A stretch of DNA of 64,000 nt from JAKZVK01 sp965248255 (GTDB lineage Bacteria > Acidobacteriota > Terriglobia > Bryobacterales > UBA6623). Location: the NCBI GenBank assembly GCA_965248255.1, contig CBDFIW010000003.1, positions 2,356,001 to 2,420,000 of the forward strand, in the 5' to 3' direction. A program made the translations under genes and the position numbers. The notes beneath the pieces are model-generated. The model was not told the origin of the DNA and made no database searches. It saw only the letters and a list, made by a program, of their open reading frames with translations. Positions 9,531-17,490 of this stretch are shown here, piece by piece (the first letter of the stretch is position 1; each line of letters starts with the position of its first letter).

Positions 9531-10961
9531 ATGAGAAACCGCCGAACGTTGACGATTCTGGCAGGGTCGCTGCTCGTACTGGCGCTGGTCTCACCCCGCC
9601 TGCCCGCCGGAGACTGGCCGATGTGGGGAGGCCGTCCGGACCGCAACATGGTCTCCGACGAGAAAGGTATTCCGCGCACTTGGGACGTCGACAACAAAAC
9701 GAATATCAAGTGGGTCGCGGACTTAGGCTCTCAGTCCTACGGCAACCCGGTCGTGGCCGACGGCAAGATCTTCGTCGGCACCAACAACGAGCTGCTGCGC
9801 AACCCCACGCTCGGCAACGACCGCGGTGTCGTGATGTGCTTCCGCGAGTCCGACGGGGAGTTCCTCTGGCAGATGACGCACGCGAAGCTCGCTTCAGGGC
9901 GGGTGAACGACTGGCCGGAGCAGGGTGTGTGCTCGTCGCCGGCTGTCGTCGACGGCGTTGTTTACTACGTGTCGAGCCGCGCGGAGGTCATAGCCCTGGA
10001 TGCGGAAGGCTTTCGGGACGGTGAAAACGACGGTCCCTATAAGGACGAGGAAGAAACATCAGAGGTTGACGGCGACGTCATCTGGAAGCTCGACATGTAC
10101 GAAGAGCTGGCTGTGTTTCCCCACAACATGGCCGCCACGTCCCCGGTCGTAGTGGGTGACATGTTGTATGTCAACACCTCAAACGGCGTCGATGAAAGTC
10201 ACATCAACATTCCGTATCCCGACGCCCCGAGCTTTCTAGCCCTGAATCGCCACACGGGCGAGATTATCTGGGAGGACGGCTCTCCCGGGGACGGAATTCT
10301 GCACGGCCAGTGGGCCTCACCGGCCTATGGCGAGGCCTTGGGAATTCCCCAGGTGGTCTTTGCCGGCGGCGACGGGTGGCTGCGCAGCTTCGAGCCCAAG
10401 ACCGGCAAGCTGCTGTGGACGTTCGACTGCAACCCCAAAGATTCGGAGTGGAAGCAAGGCCGCGGCGACCGCAACAACATCATCGCCACGCCCGTAATGT
10501 ACGACGACAAAGTGTTCGTCGCGGTCGGGCAAGACCCCGAGCACGGAGAAGGCGTCGGCCACCTATGGGCCATCGATGCCACCAAGAAAGGAGACGTCAC
10601 CAAAACAGGCGTGATCTGGCATCACGACTTCCGCCGCACCATCTCAACCGTCGCGATTGACGACGGTATTCTCTACCTACCGAATTTCAGTGGCTTCTTC
10701 CAAGCGCTCGACGTCGAGACCGGCAAGCTGCTTTGGGAGTACGACATGCTGGCGGCCGTCTGGGGCTCACCCTACGTTGTCGACGGCAAAGTGATGCTCG
10801 GCGACGAAGACGGCGATCTCACGGTGATGAAGACGGGTCGCGTGAAAGAGGTGCTCTCCGAAATCAACTTCGGCAATAGTGTCTACAGCACCCCGGTCGT
10901 CGCCAACGGCGTCCTCTACATCATGACCCGCTCGCACCTCTACGCCATCGCCGCCAAATAG
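9531..10961 (+). CDS. Secreted PQQ-like beta-propeller protein
   Basis: A 476-residue exported protein with a signal peptide at residues 1-27 (ends LPAGDWP). The body is a single propeller with recurrent blade motifs, including RESDGEFLWQM, NRHTGEIIWEDG, EPKTGKLLWTFDC and DVETGKLLWEYD. Unlike the neighbour at 7201 it has no extra C-terminal domain. Length and pattern match the outer-membrane-protein-assembly-BamB-like group common in Acidobacteriota and Planctomycetota, in which many members have no known function. It follows the first propeller by 101 bp on the same strand, so the two may share a transcript. Periplasmic or surface location is inferred from the signal peptide. Confidence 0.9.
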   Translation: MRNRRTLTILAGSLLVLALVSPRLPAGDWPMWGGRPDRNMVSDEKGIPRTWDVDNKTNIKWVADLGSQSYGNPVVADGKIFVGTNNELLRNPTLGNDRGVVMCFRESDGEFLWQMTHAKLASGRVNDWPEQGVCSSPAVVDGVVYYVSSRAEVIALDAEGFRDGENDGPYKDEEETSEVDGDVIWKLDMYEELAVFPHNMAATSPVVVGDMLYVNTSNGVDESHINIPYPDAPSFLALNRHTGEIIWEDGSPGDGILHGQWASPAYGEALGIPQVVFAGGDGWLRSFEPKTGKLLWTFDCNPKDSEWKQGRGDRNNIIATPVMYDDKVFVAVGQDPEHGEGVGHLWAIDATKKGDVTKTGVIWHHDFRRTISTVAIDDGILYLPNFSGFFQALDVETGKLLWEYDMLAAVWGSPYVVDGKVMLGDEDGDLTVMKTGRVKEVLSEINFGNSVYSTPVVANGVLYIMTRSHLYAIAAK

Positions 10962-10983
10962 GCCCCAGGATCCTATCGATAAT

Positions 10984-11008
10984 GTAGGGGCATGGCATGC
11001 CGTGCCCG
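10984..11008. repeat. Palindromic GTAGGGGC-type repeat
   Basis: The 20 bases at 10988-11007 form a near-perfect palindrome (GGGCAtGGCATGCCgTGCCC), preceded by GTAGGGG. Related GTAGGGGC-headed hairpins occur at 36003-36068, 39361-39386 and 45377-45402. It sits in the gap between a propeller gene and the adenylate-forming enzyme gene and could act as a terminator or REP-like element. Confidence 0.6.
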
Positions 11009-11034
11009 CAGCCTGACTCCGAAACAGATTGCAC

Positions 11035-12129
11035 ATGGCTACTACAGAAACTACCTCCGCCCTCCAAGAGAAAGCTGCCGCCGCACGCGAAGCGCTCGAC
11101 GCCCACGTTCGCGAGCTCGTCGCCTGGCACTTCGACGCCGAGACCGGCTGCCCGTTTTGGCTCGAACGCGCCAAGAAACTCGACTGGGATCCGAGGACGG
11201 AGATCCGGGGCTTCGATGACCTAAAGCGCTTTGGCCTCTTCGGGGACGAGTGGCTGCGCGGAGGACCGGTCCGCCGCTGGGTGCCGAAAGCCTACGCCGA
11301 CAAATCGGTCTACGTCTTCGAAACCGGTGGCACGACCGGCGTGCCCAAGATGCGCATCAACATCGATGACTTCCGCATCGACTACACGGAATTCAGCCGC
11401 ACGTTGCCCGACGAGTATTTCCCACCGGGTTCCGACTGGATCCAAGTGGGGCCGAGCGGCCCGCGACGGCTACGGCTGGCGATCGAACACTTGGCGCAGG
11501 TGCGCGGAGGCATCTGCTTTCAGATCGATCTCGACCCGCGCTGGGTCGTCAAGCTACTCAAGCGTGGGGACATCAAGGAGGCCGAAGCTTACAAGACGCA
11601 CTGCATCGACCAGGCCGTCATCATTCTCGAAAACCACCCTAACATCAAGTGCCTGTTCACAACACCGAAGCTGCTCGACGCACTGTCCGAGCGGTTGTCA
11701 CTGAAGGAGAAAGGCATCACCGGAGTCTTTTGCGGGGGTACCGAGATGACGCCGCAGTTCCATCGGTTTGCGAAAGAGGAGCTGCTAGAAGGAGCCTACT
11801 TCGCCGCCACCTACGGCAACACCTTAATGGGGCTGGCCTGCCACAAGCCGTTCGACCCGACCGATGAATACGCCATTATCTACTACCCCCCGCAACCCCG
11901 TGCTGTGAGCCAGGTGGTCGATCCGGACGACATGGACCGCGTGGTCGATTACGGTGAAACGGGACGCGTGCTTCTGACCACGCTCACCAAAGAGTTCTTT
12001 ATGCCGCGCTTCCCCGAGCGCGACGAGTGCGAACGCGAGCCCCCGATCGAACTCTACCCCTGGGACGGTGTCCGCAATGTCCGCCCGTTCTCCCAGACCA
12101 AGACCAGCGTGGCAATCGGCGTGTACTGA
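11035..12129 (+). CDS. Adenylate-forming enzyme, PaaK/LuxE-like, lacking the C-terminal domain
   Basis: A 364-residue protein of the ANL (adenylating) superfamily, closest in pattern to phenylacetate-CoA ligase and acyl-protein synthetase types. The ATP-phosphate loop is FETGGTTGVPKM near residue 100, a YGNTLMG block resembles the A5 motif, and GETGRVLLTTLTKEF precedes the region where RY.TGD would normally lie. There the sequence reads MPRFPERDE, so the usual tyrosine-arginine-threonine-glycine is altered. It ends before the mobile C-terminal domain of PaaK (about 430 residues in full-length members). That suggests it adenylates a carboxylate for transfer to a partner rather than to CoA. The start is the ATG at 11035; the TTG six bases earlier is less likely. 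An alcohol dehydrogenase lies downstream. The substrate is unknown. Confidence 0.82.
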   Translation: MATTETTSALQEKAAAAREALDAHVRELVAWHFDAETGCPFWLERAKKLDWDPRTEIRGFDDLKRFGLFGDEWLRGGPVRRWVPKAYADKSVYVFETGGTTGVPKMRINIDDFRIDYTEFSRTLPDEYFPPGSDWIQVGPSGPRRLRLAIEHLAQVRGGICFQIDLDPRWVVKLLKRGDIKEAEAYKTHCIDQAVIILENHPNIKCLFTTPKLLDALSERLSLKEKGITGVFCGGTEMTPQFHRFAKEELLEGAYFAATYGNTLMGLACHKPFDPTDEYAIIYYPPQPRAVSQVVDPDDMDRVVDYGETGRVLLTTLTKEFFMPRFPERDECEREPPIELYPWDGVRNVRPFSQTKTSVAIGVY

Positions 12130-12177
12130 GTTTCGGGAACAGTGGAAGATTCACGGTAGAATGAGGGCAGGTCGACC

Positions 12178-12444
12178 ATGTCCCGTACTATCGAGTTGGA
12201 AATCCCGGACGCGTTGCACCACCGCCTGGAAGAGGCGGCAGCACGCGAAGGTAAGACTACGCAAGGTGTCTGTATGCGACTGCTTGAGTCGTATCTTTCA
12301 AGCAAACCGCGTGCTCGTCCTGCTCCCGAGGATGACCCCTTGCTCAAACTCGCGGGGGTCATCGATCCCAATGTGACGGATGTCGGCAGCCGCCACGACG
12401 ACTACATTGGCCAGGCGCTAATGGACAATCATGACCCCGAATGA
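12178..12444 (+). CDS. VapB-like antitoxin
   Basis: An 88-residue protein whose first 45 residues look like a ribbon-helix-helix DNA-binding domain (TIELEIPDALHHRLEEAAAREGKT). The tail is flexible and acidic, ending in DDYIGQALMDNHDPE, as expected for the toxin-neutralising part of an antitoxin. The last four bases overlap the start of the PIN-domain toxin (ATGA), the classic vapBC arrangement. The pair probably autoregulates from a promoter in the 48-bp gap upstream, where no operator could be pinned down. It could be one of several RHH antitoxin subfamilies; I am confident of the role, less of the subfamily. Confidence 0.82.
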   Translation: MSRTIELEIPDALHHRLEEAAAREGKTTQGVCMRLLESYLSSKPRARPAPEDDPLLKLAGVIDPNVTDVGSRHDDYIGQALMDNHDPE

Positions 12445-12854
12445 CCGAGGTCTTTGTCGATACTTCTGGGTGGGCCAACTATTTTCTCCGCAGGCAGCCC
12501 TATCATCGCCAGACAGTCGACTTTCTTAACAACTGGCAGCGGTCCTCTGTTGAAACCGTCACAACGAACTACGTTGTGGCCGAATTGGCGTCTCTGCTGA
12601 CGAGTCCTCTCAAAGTGGAACGCAGTCTGCAAATCCAGATGATCGAAACGCTACGATCATCGGTCTGGGTGACCGTTGTGCACATTGATCCAGCCATGGA
12701 GGCGGAGGCGTGGGATGTCTTCAAGCGTCACCGCGACAAGTCCTGGAGTCTGGTAGACTGCACGAGTTTTGCGATCATGCGAAGCCGGGGCATGAGCCAA
12801 GCTCTCACCGAGGATCACCACTTTGACCAAGCTGGCTTCCAGCGCCTTTTGTGA
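12441..12854 (+). CDS. vapC: PIN-domain ribonuclease toxin, VapC type
   Basis: A 137-residue PIN-domain protein, the expected size for VapC toxins, which are Mg2+-dependent endoribonucleases cutting tRNA or rRNA. The acidic quartet that binds metal is visible: Asp7 (VFVDTSGW), Glu48 (VVAELA), Asp106 (SLVDCTSF) and Asp125 (LTEDHHF). No catalytic residue is missing, so the toxin should be active and held in check by the antitoxin overlapping its start. The pair lies between two metabolic genes on the same strand, consistent with insertion of a mobile addiction module. The RNA target cannot be predicted from sequence. Confidence 0.9.
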   Translation: MTEVFVDTSGWANYFLRRQPYHRQTVDFLNNWQRSSVETVTTNYVVAELASLLTSPLKVERSLQIQMIETLRSSVWVTVVHIDPAMEAEAWDVFKRHRDKSWSLVDCTSFAIMRSRGMSQALTEDHHFDQAGFQRLL

Positions 12855-12918
12855 TGTTCCCGGGAACTTGCCACCGATGATCCTCCGACAATCGGCGGTC
12901 TTTGTACGACCTTGAGTA

Positions 12919-14037
12919 ATGCTGCTCTTGCCCTTCGACTTCCAGCCTCGTACCCGAGTCGTTTTCGGAAACGGAAGCCTCGCGCAACTGGGCGAGCTTG
13001 CCCGCTCGCTCGGCGGCCGCCGGGCCCTAGTGGTCTCCGACCCGGGCATCGTCAAAGCCGGTTACCCGGACGCTGCTGTCCGCTCTCTTGAAACCGCCGG
13101 CCTCACCGCTGTCGTCTTTAGCGGTGTAGAGGAAAACCCGACCACCGTTCACGTCGACGCCGGTCTCGAATTCACGAAGCAACACAACATCGACCTGATG
13201 GTGGGGCTTGGCGGCGGCAGCTCGATGGACTGCGCCAAAGGCATCAACTTCTTGCTCACCAACGGCGGCCGCATGCAGGACTACTGGGGAGTTGGAAAAG
13301 CCTCGAAGCTCATGCTGCCGCTGATCGCCATCCCCACGACGGGGGGCACAGGCAGCGAGGCGCAGTCGTTCGCCCTGATCGCCGACGACCACACGCACCA
13401 AAAGATGGCCTGCGGCGATCCCAAGGCCGCCGCGGCCGTCGCGATCCTCGACCCCGAGCTGACCCTCACGCAGCCGGCGGTGGTTACGGCGGACACAGGG
13501 ATCGACGCGCTCTCGCATGCCGTCGAGACCTGGGTCACGAAGAAACGCAACCCCATCTCGACCTTGTACTCCCGCGAAGCCTGGCGTCTCTTGAATAGCG
13601 GCTTTCCACGGGTCCTCAGCAATCCCGGAGACCTTGACGCACGTGGGGACATGCTTCTGGGGGCCCACCTCTCGGGGGCCGCCATCGAAAACTCCATGCT
13701 CGGCGCGGCGCATTCCTGCGCGAATCCGCTAACGGCTCACTACGACGTCGTCCACGGCGCGGCCGTCGGCGTGATGCTGCCGGCGGTGATCCGCTTCAAT
13801 GCGGAGGAGGCGGGAGTCCTCTACGCCCAGCTCGACACCTCGGCCGAGAACCTCGCCGGACGCGTCGCAACGATGCTTGGTCAATCCGGGCTCCCGGAGC
13901 GGTTGTCGGATCACGGCGTGCCGGAAGATGCGCTGCCCGACCTCGCCGAAGAAGCTTCTCAGCAATGGACCGCGCAGTTCAACCCGCGCCCGGTCACAGC
14001 AAAGGAACTGCTGGAGATCTACCGATGTGCCTACTAA
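12919..14037 (+). CDS. Iron-containing (group III) alcohol dehydrogenase
   Basis: A 372-residue NAD(P)-dependent oxidoreductase of the iron-dependent alcohol dehydrogenase family, which interconverts alcohols and aldehydes in the cytoplasm. The dinucleotide-binding motif is GLGGGSSMDCAKG near residue 97, followed by PTTGGTGSEAQ. Metal-ligand motifs typical of the family are present: TADTGIDALSHAVE, then GAAHSCANPLTAHYDVVHG with two candidate histidines. Length is normal for the family. It follows the VapBC pair by 64 bp, and the adenylate-forming enzyme lies upstream. A functional link (activated acid to aldehyde to alcohol) is plausible, but no acyl reductase is present to complete it. Confidence 0.93.
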   Translation: MLLLPFDFQPRTRVVFGNGSLAQLGELARSLGGRRALVVSDPGIVKAGYPDAAVRSLETAGLTAVVFSGVEENPTTVHVDAGLEFTKQHNIDLMVGLGGGSSMDCAKGINFLLTNGGRMQDYWGVGKASKLMLPLIAIPTTGGTGSEAQSFALIADDHTHQKMACGDPKAAAAVAILDPELTLTQPAVVTADTGIDALSHAVETWVTKKRNPISTLYSREAWRLLNSGFPRVLSNPGDLDARGDMLLGAHLSGAAIENSMLGAAHSCANPLTAHYDVVHGAAVGVMLPAVIRFNAEEAGVLYAQLDTSAENLAGRVATMLGQSGLPERLSDHGVPEDALPDLAEEASQQWTAQFNPRPVTAKELLEIYRCAY

Positions 14038-15206
14038 GCGGTGTCCGAGGACAGGCATCCTCGCCTGTCCAAAGGTGGGGACAGGCACTCCTGCCTGTCC
14101 GTCGCCCCGCAGCGGCGACTCAACTAACCATCCTCACACTGTTTCTCACCACCACCCTCCCAGCCGCCGACTGGCCCCTGTTCCTAGGCACTTCGCAGCG
14201 CAACGCAATAGCTCCCAACGCACTCCCCCCTCCCCTCGAAGTCGAGTGGACCTACGAGGCCCCCGACGGCATCGACTCGACTGCAATCGTCGTCGACGGC
14301 ACCGTCTACTTCGGTGAGATGAACGGCAAGTTCCACGCCGTCGACCTCGAAACCGGCAAAGGCAAGTGGACCTACCAGGCCAAACTCGGCGTACCAGCTT
14401 CGGGCTGCGTCCAAGACGGCGCCGTGTTCTTTGGCGACGAGGAAGGCTTCTTCCACGCCGTCGACATCGAAACCGGCGAAGCCCGCTGGACTTTTGAAAC
14501 CCACGCCGAGATCCTCTCCTCGCCCAACTGTCTGGCTGGTTCGGTGCTGTTCGGCTCCTACGACTCGAACCTCTACAACCTCGACCCCAAGAGCGGCGAG
14601 CTCAACTGGGCCCTCCAAACCGAAGACCGTGTCCATTGCAGCCCCGCGGTCGAGGGTGGATCCACCTTCGTCACCGGCTGCGACGGCAAATTTCGAGTGA
14701 TCGACATCTCGAAAGGCGAAGAAACGCGAACAATCGACATCGACGACTACGTTGCGGCCACCCCCGCCATCGTCGGGGACCGCGCCTACGTCGGAACTTT
14801 CGGCAACCAAGTGCTCGCGATCGACTGGAAGAAGGGTGAGATCCTGTGGCGGTACTCTCACCCCAAGACCGGCCACCCCTTCTTCTCGTCCCCGGTTGTG
14901 GCAAACGGCACGGTCGTCCTCGGCGGACGCGACAAGCGGCTCCACGCCATCGATCAAGAGACCGGCGAGCTGGTCTGGGACTTCACCACCCGCGGCCGCG
15001 TCGACTCGTCGCCCGCCCTGGCCGGCGACGTGCTCTACGTCGGCTCCTACGACGGCAACCTCTACGCCCTCAACCTCGCCGACGGCAAGCTCTTGTGGAA
15101 GTTCACCCTCGGCGGCAACATCGTCGCCTCTCCCGCCATCGCGGGCAAGCGGCTGCTGATCGGGTCGCGGGACGGCGTGCTCTACTGCCTGCGCGCGGGT
15201 TCGTAG
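14025..15206 (+). CDS. PQQ-like beta-propeller protein with uncertain N terminus
   Basis: The mature part (from LTILTLFLTTTLPAADWP onward) is a complete exported propeller of about 345 residues with repeated blades such as DLETGKGKWTYQ, DIETGEARWTFE, DQETGELVWDF and LADGKLLWKFT. The start is unclear. The nearest in-frame ATG is 14025, which overlaps the alcohol dehydrogenase by 13 bp. It would place a leader translated from two palindromic repeats (14049-14100) before the hydrophobic core. No ATG lies between the repeats and the core. Either a non-standard start is used, or repeat insertion displaced the original signal peptide. Otherwise it resembles the propellers at 7201 and 9531. Confidence 0.8.
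   Translation: MCLLSGVRGQASSPVQRWGQALLPVRRPAAATQLTILTLFLTTTLPAADWPLFLGTSQRNAIAPNALPPPLEVEWTYEAPDGIDSTAIVVDGTVYFGEMNGKFHAVDLETGKGKWTYQAKLGVPASGCVQDGAVFFGDEEGFFHAVDIETGEARWTFETHAEILSSPNCLAGSVLFGSYDSNLYNLDPKSGELNWALQTEDRVHCSPAVEGGSTFVTGCDGKFRVIDISKGEETRTIDIDDYVAATPAIVGDRAYVGTFGNQVLAIDWKKGEILWRYSHPKTGHPFFSSPVVANGTVVLGGRDKRLHAIDQETGELVWDFTTRGRVDSSPALAGDVLYVGSYDGNLYALNLADGKLLWKFTLGGNIVASPAIAGKRLLIGSRDGVLYCLRAGS
14049..14100. repeat. Pair of palindromic GGACAGGC repeats
   Basis: Two hairpin units, 14049-14070 and 14079-14100, each read GGACAGGC, a short loop, then GCCTGTCC, separated by eight bases. They are nearly identical to one another. They lie directly after the alcohol dehydrogenase stop and inside the presumed leader of the propeller gene. 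The form is that of a REP-like doublet. Confidence 0.75.
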
Positions 15207-15512
15207 GCCCCTTTGGAGAAGCTTGCGAACGCCGGCCAACCGGAACCGGCGACGCCTCGCATGTTGGCGGGCGTTGCTCACCGTGAGTCGTCTCAGTGTC
15301 CGGACGGTGTGTGGGCGGCGCGACGGAAGCCCTTGAAAACAAGAGCCTTTGACTCACACTAAGACTAGGGTCTGCGCTCGAAATCGGTGCGATCTCCGAA
15401 TGGCAGCAGCTTGCGAGCAACATCATCTTGACTTGCGAACTCGGGTGAGAGAGAGTCAGAAGAGGAGTTCATCAGATGTCGGACAAGTAGGGATAATCGT
15501 CAACGGATAGGC
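15207..15512. other. Convergent intergenic region, 306 bp
   Basis: No gene is supported between the ends of the propeller gene and the M2 peptidase gene. An imperfect hairpin CGCCGG…CCGGCG occurs at about 15231-15253 and may terminate transcription from the plus strand. Nothing else stands out. Confidence 0.4.
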
Positions 15513-17318
15513 CTACCAGGTCGTCTCGCGGCCGGCATTCTCCTTCTCGAGGTAGTCCATCAGTGGCGAGAAGTACTCGAGCATGGCGCGGGTGCTGATT
15601 TCCTCCCCCGTCTTCTCACGAATCACTTCGCGCCAGTCGCGGGTGGCGCCGAGGCGAAGCAGTTCCCACAAAAACTTGCCGACCTCTTTGTTCCCGAAGT
15701 AATTGCAGTCGCGGGGGTCCTGCTTGAGGATGTTCTTCGCGATGTAGGTGTGCAACTGGTACTTGAGGACGAAGGCCATCGCGTAGTCGTAGTATTGCGC
15801 CGGGTCGTCGCTGATGTGCGTCTTGGTGCAGGCGTCGCAGAACTCTTCGTCACGCTCGGAGGGCGGCTCGACGCCCTGGAATCGTCCGACATACTCCCAC
15901 CAGCGCTGGTTAAACTCCTCGGGCGAGAGGTTCTCCTCGTAGAAGTCGTGCTCCCAAAACGACATCGTGCCCGATGAGAACGGGATGAACACAACCGCCT
16001 GATTCAGTGCTTCGTCAAGCAGCCACTGCACCTCGTCGATCTCGGCATCCTCTTCCAGTAGACCGATCTCCTTCAGGTAAGCTGGCTGCCGGGCGGCGAT
16101 GCCGATGAGGTCGCCGATCGCTTCATGGAAGGCCCGGTTCGCTCCTTCGCGCAGCGAAAGAGGCACGTCGGGATTCGAGTAGGCCATGAAGTAGTAGACG
16201 TGGCCCAGCTCGTGGTGGGAGGTTTCAAACCAGCGGAAGTTGGGCTCGACGCTCATCAGTGAGCGCACGTCCTTGTCGAGGTCCAGGTGCCAGGCCGATG
16301 CGTGCGTGTTCTTTTTGCGCTTCGCGTCGGGCGGTAGTTGGTAGAGGTCGGACTTCTCCCAGAACGAGGCGGGCAGCGGCGGCATGTCGAGCGAAGCGTA
16401 GAAGGCCTCACCTTGCTTGACAATCCACTCGGGCGACTTGTCCTTGAACATCTCGTCGAGGTTCACAGCCGAGGTGAGCCCCGGCCAAGCTTGCGCCCAG
16501 CGGTTGCCGATCCAGTGTGCCGGAATCTTCTTCGGCGGCGGTTGCTTGTATCGCTTCGCCAGCTCGTACTTGGCCCAGCAGTGCACCTGCTCATAGAGCG
16601 GCCGTAAGTCCGTCTGGAACTGCTCCATCAGTTGCATCATTTCGTCGACATTCATCCCGTAGTCGGCGACCTGAAGAGCGAAGAACGAGCTGTGGCCCAT
16701 CTCTTGCGCCAGCTCGTTACGCAGGCGGCGTAACTCGATCAGGCCCGGCTTCAGTGTGGGGCCGGTTTGCTTGGATACTTCCCAGATGTGGCGCCGCCGG
16801 TCCTCATCACGGGAGTCCCGTAGAATGTTGTCGATCTGATTGGGGTTGATGGTCTTGGTACAGGTTTCACCACGCTTCTCGGCGCAAAACTCGAACGCGT
16901 CGAGGACTGCGCTCTGTTTGGCCTCCTGGGATATACGCGCCTCGACCAGTTCGGGCACGGTGCCTGGATACTCGGCGGCCGAGAGCAGGATCTTCTCCAG
17001 TTGTCGGGCGGTGAGGTCGTCGAGCTGATCCTTCTGATCGAGCAGCCCCCGCACGGTTTCAATGACCCAGCGGCTGCCCGAAAACGCCGCCAGCGCGCTC
17101 TCAGCGCCGATGCGCTCGCCCACGTGCTGGTCGGTCACGTCGGTGGCAGACTTCCAATAGGCTTCCGACGTGATCGCGTAGAGCTTCTGCCCAACGCCGT
17201 CGTAGATCGCCAGGAATTCTTCAGCGCGTTGCTGCGGGGCGGGGCCGCCGCGCCCGCAAGAAAGGAAGATGGCCAGGCTCGCGGTGAGCCCGCCCGCGAC
17301 AATCGATGTGCGCGTCAT
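15513..17318 (-). CDS. Peptidyl-dipeptidase A / ACE-like M2 metallopeptidase
   Basis: A 601-residue zinc carboxydipeptidase of family M2, the family of angiotensin-converting enzyme, which removes dipeptides from peptide C termini. The N terminus is a signal sequence ending at Cys21 (IFLSC), probably a lipoprotein anchor although the lipobox is weak. The zinc motif HELGH covers residues 369-373. The third ligand Glu399 lies in EGANRAFHEAIGD, matching the arrangement in animal ACE. Length fits a single-domain bacterial member. It probably acts in the periplasm or at the cell surface on peptides. It stands alone on the minus strand, with a repeat at 17383-17490 separating it from comEC. Chloride-site residues were not checked. 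Confidence 0.94.
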   Translation of the reverse strand: MTRTSIVAGGLTASLAIFLSCGRGGPAPQQRAEEFLAIYDGVGQKLYAITSEAYWKSATDVTDQHVGERIGAESALAAFSGSRWVIETVRGLLDQKDQLDDLTARQLEKILLSAAEYPGTVPELVEARISQEAKQSAVLDAFEFCAEKRGETCTKTINPNQIDNILRDSRDEDRRRHIWEVSKQTGPTLKPGLIELRRLRNELAQEMGHSSFFALQVADYGMNVDEMMQLMEQFQTDLRPLYEQVHCWAKYELAKRYKQPPPKKIPAHWIGNRWAQAWPGLTSAVNLDEMFKDKSPEWIVKQGEAFYASLDMPPLPASFWEKSDLYQLPPDAKRKKNTHASAWHLDLDKDVRSLMSVEPNFRWFETSHHELGHVYYFMAYSNPDVPLSLREGANRAFHEAIGDLIGIAARQPAYLKEIGLLEEDAEIDEVQWLLDEALNQAVVFIPFSSGTMSFWEHDFYEENLSPEEFNQRWWEYVGRFQGVEPPSERDEEFCDACTKTHISDDPAQYYDYAMAFVLKYQLHTYIAKNILKQDPRDCNYFGNKEVGKFLWELLRLGATRDWREVIREKTGEEISTRAMLEYFSPLMDYLEKENAGRETTW

Positions 17319-17382
17319 GAGTGAACATTGTAGTGCTTCCGCGGGGATGTTTCCCGTCGGAAGGCGAGGAACGCATCACGAA

Positions 17383-17490
17383 GGGGCTGTGAAAAAATGG
17401 GGACTGTACCGAGCGCCGATCATGTAACTTCTTTGTTTTCAGGTCTGACAAGCGGTGCGAAGCGGACTGTCCCAATTTTTTCACAGCCCC
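17383..17490. repeat. MITE-like inverted-repeat element overlapping comEC 3' end
   Basis: Two arms of about 25 bases face each other around a spacer of roughly 55 bp. The left arm (17383-17408) reads GGGGCTGTGAAAAAATGGGG and onward. The right arm (17464-17490), reverse complemented, reads GGGGCTGTGAAAAAATTGGG and onward. The outer arm supplies the last codons and stop of comEC. The structure could be a miniature inverted-repeat element or a large terminator; the AT-rich stretch next to GGGGCTGTG fits both. Confidence 0.65.

Noticed and set aside
14184..15281. A 365-residue minus-strand ORF opposite the third propeller
   Set aside because: Antisense of a clear propeller gene; composition is the high-GC mirror with no recognisable domain.
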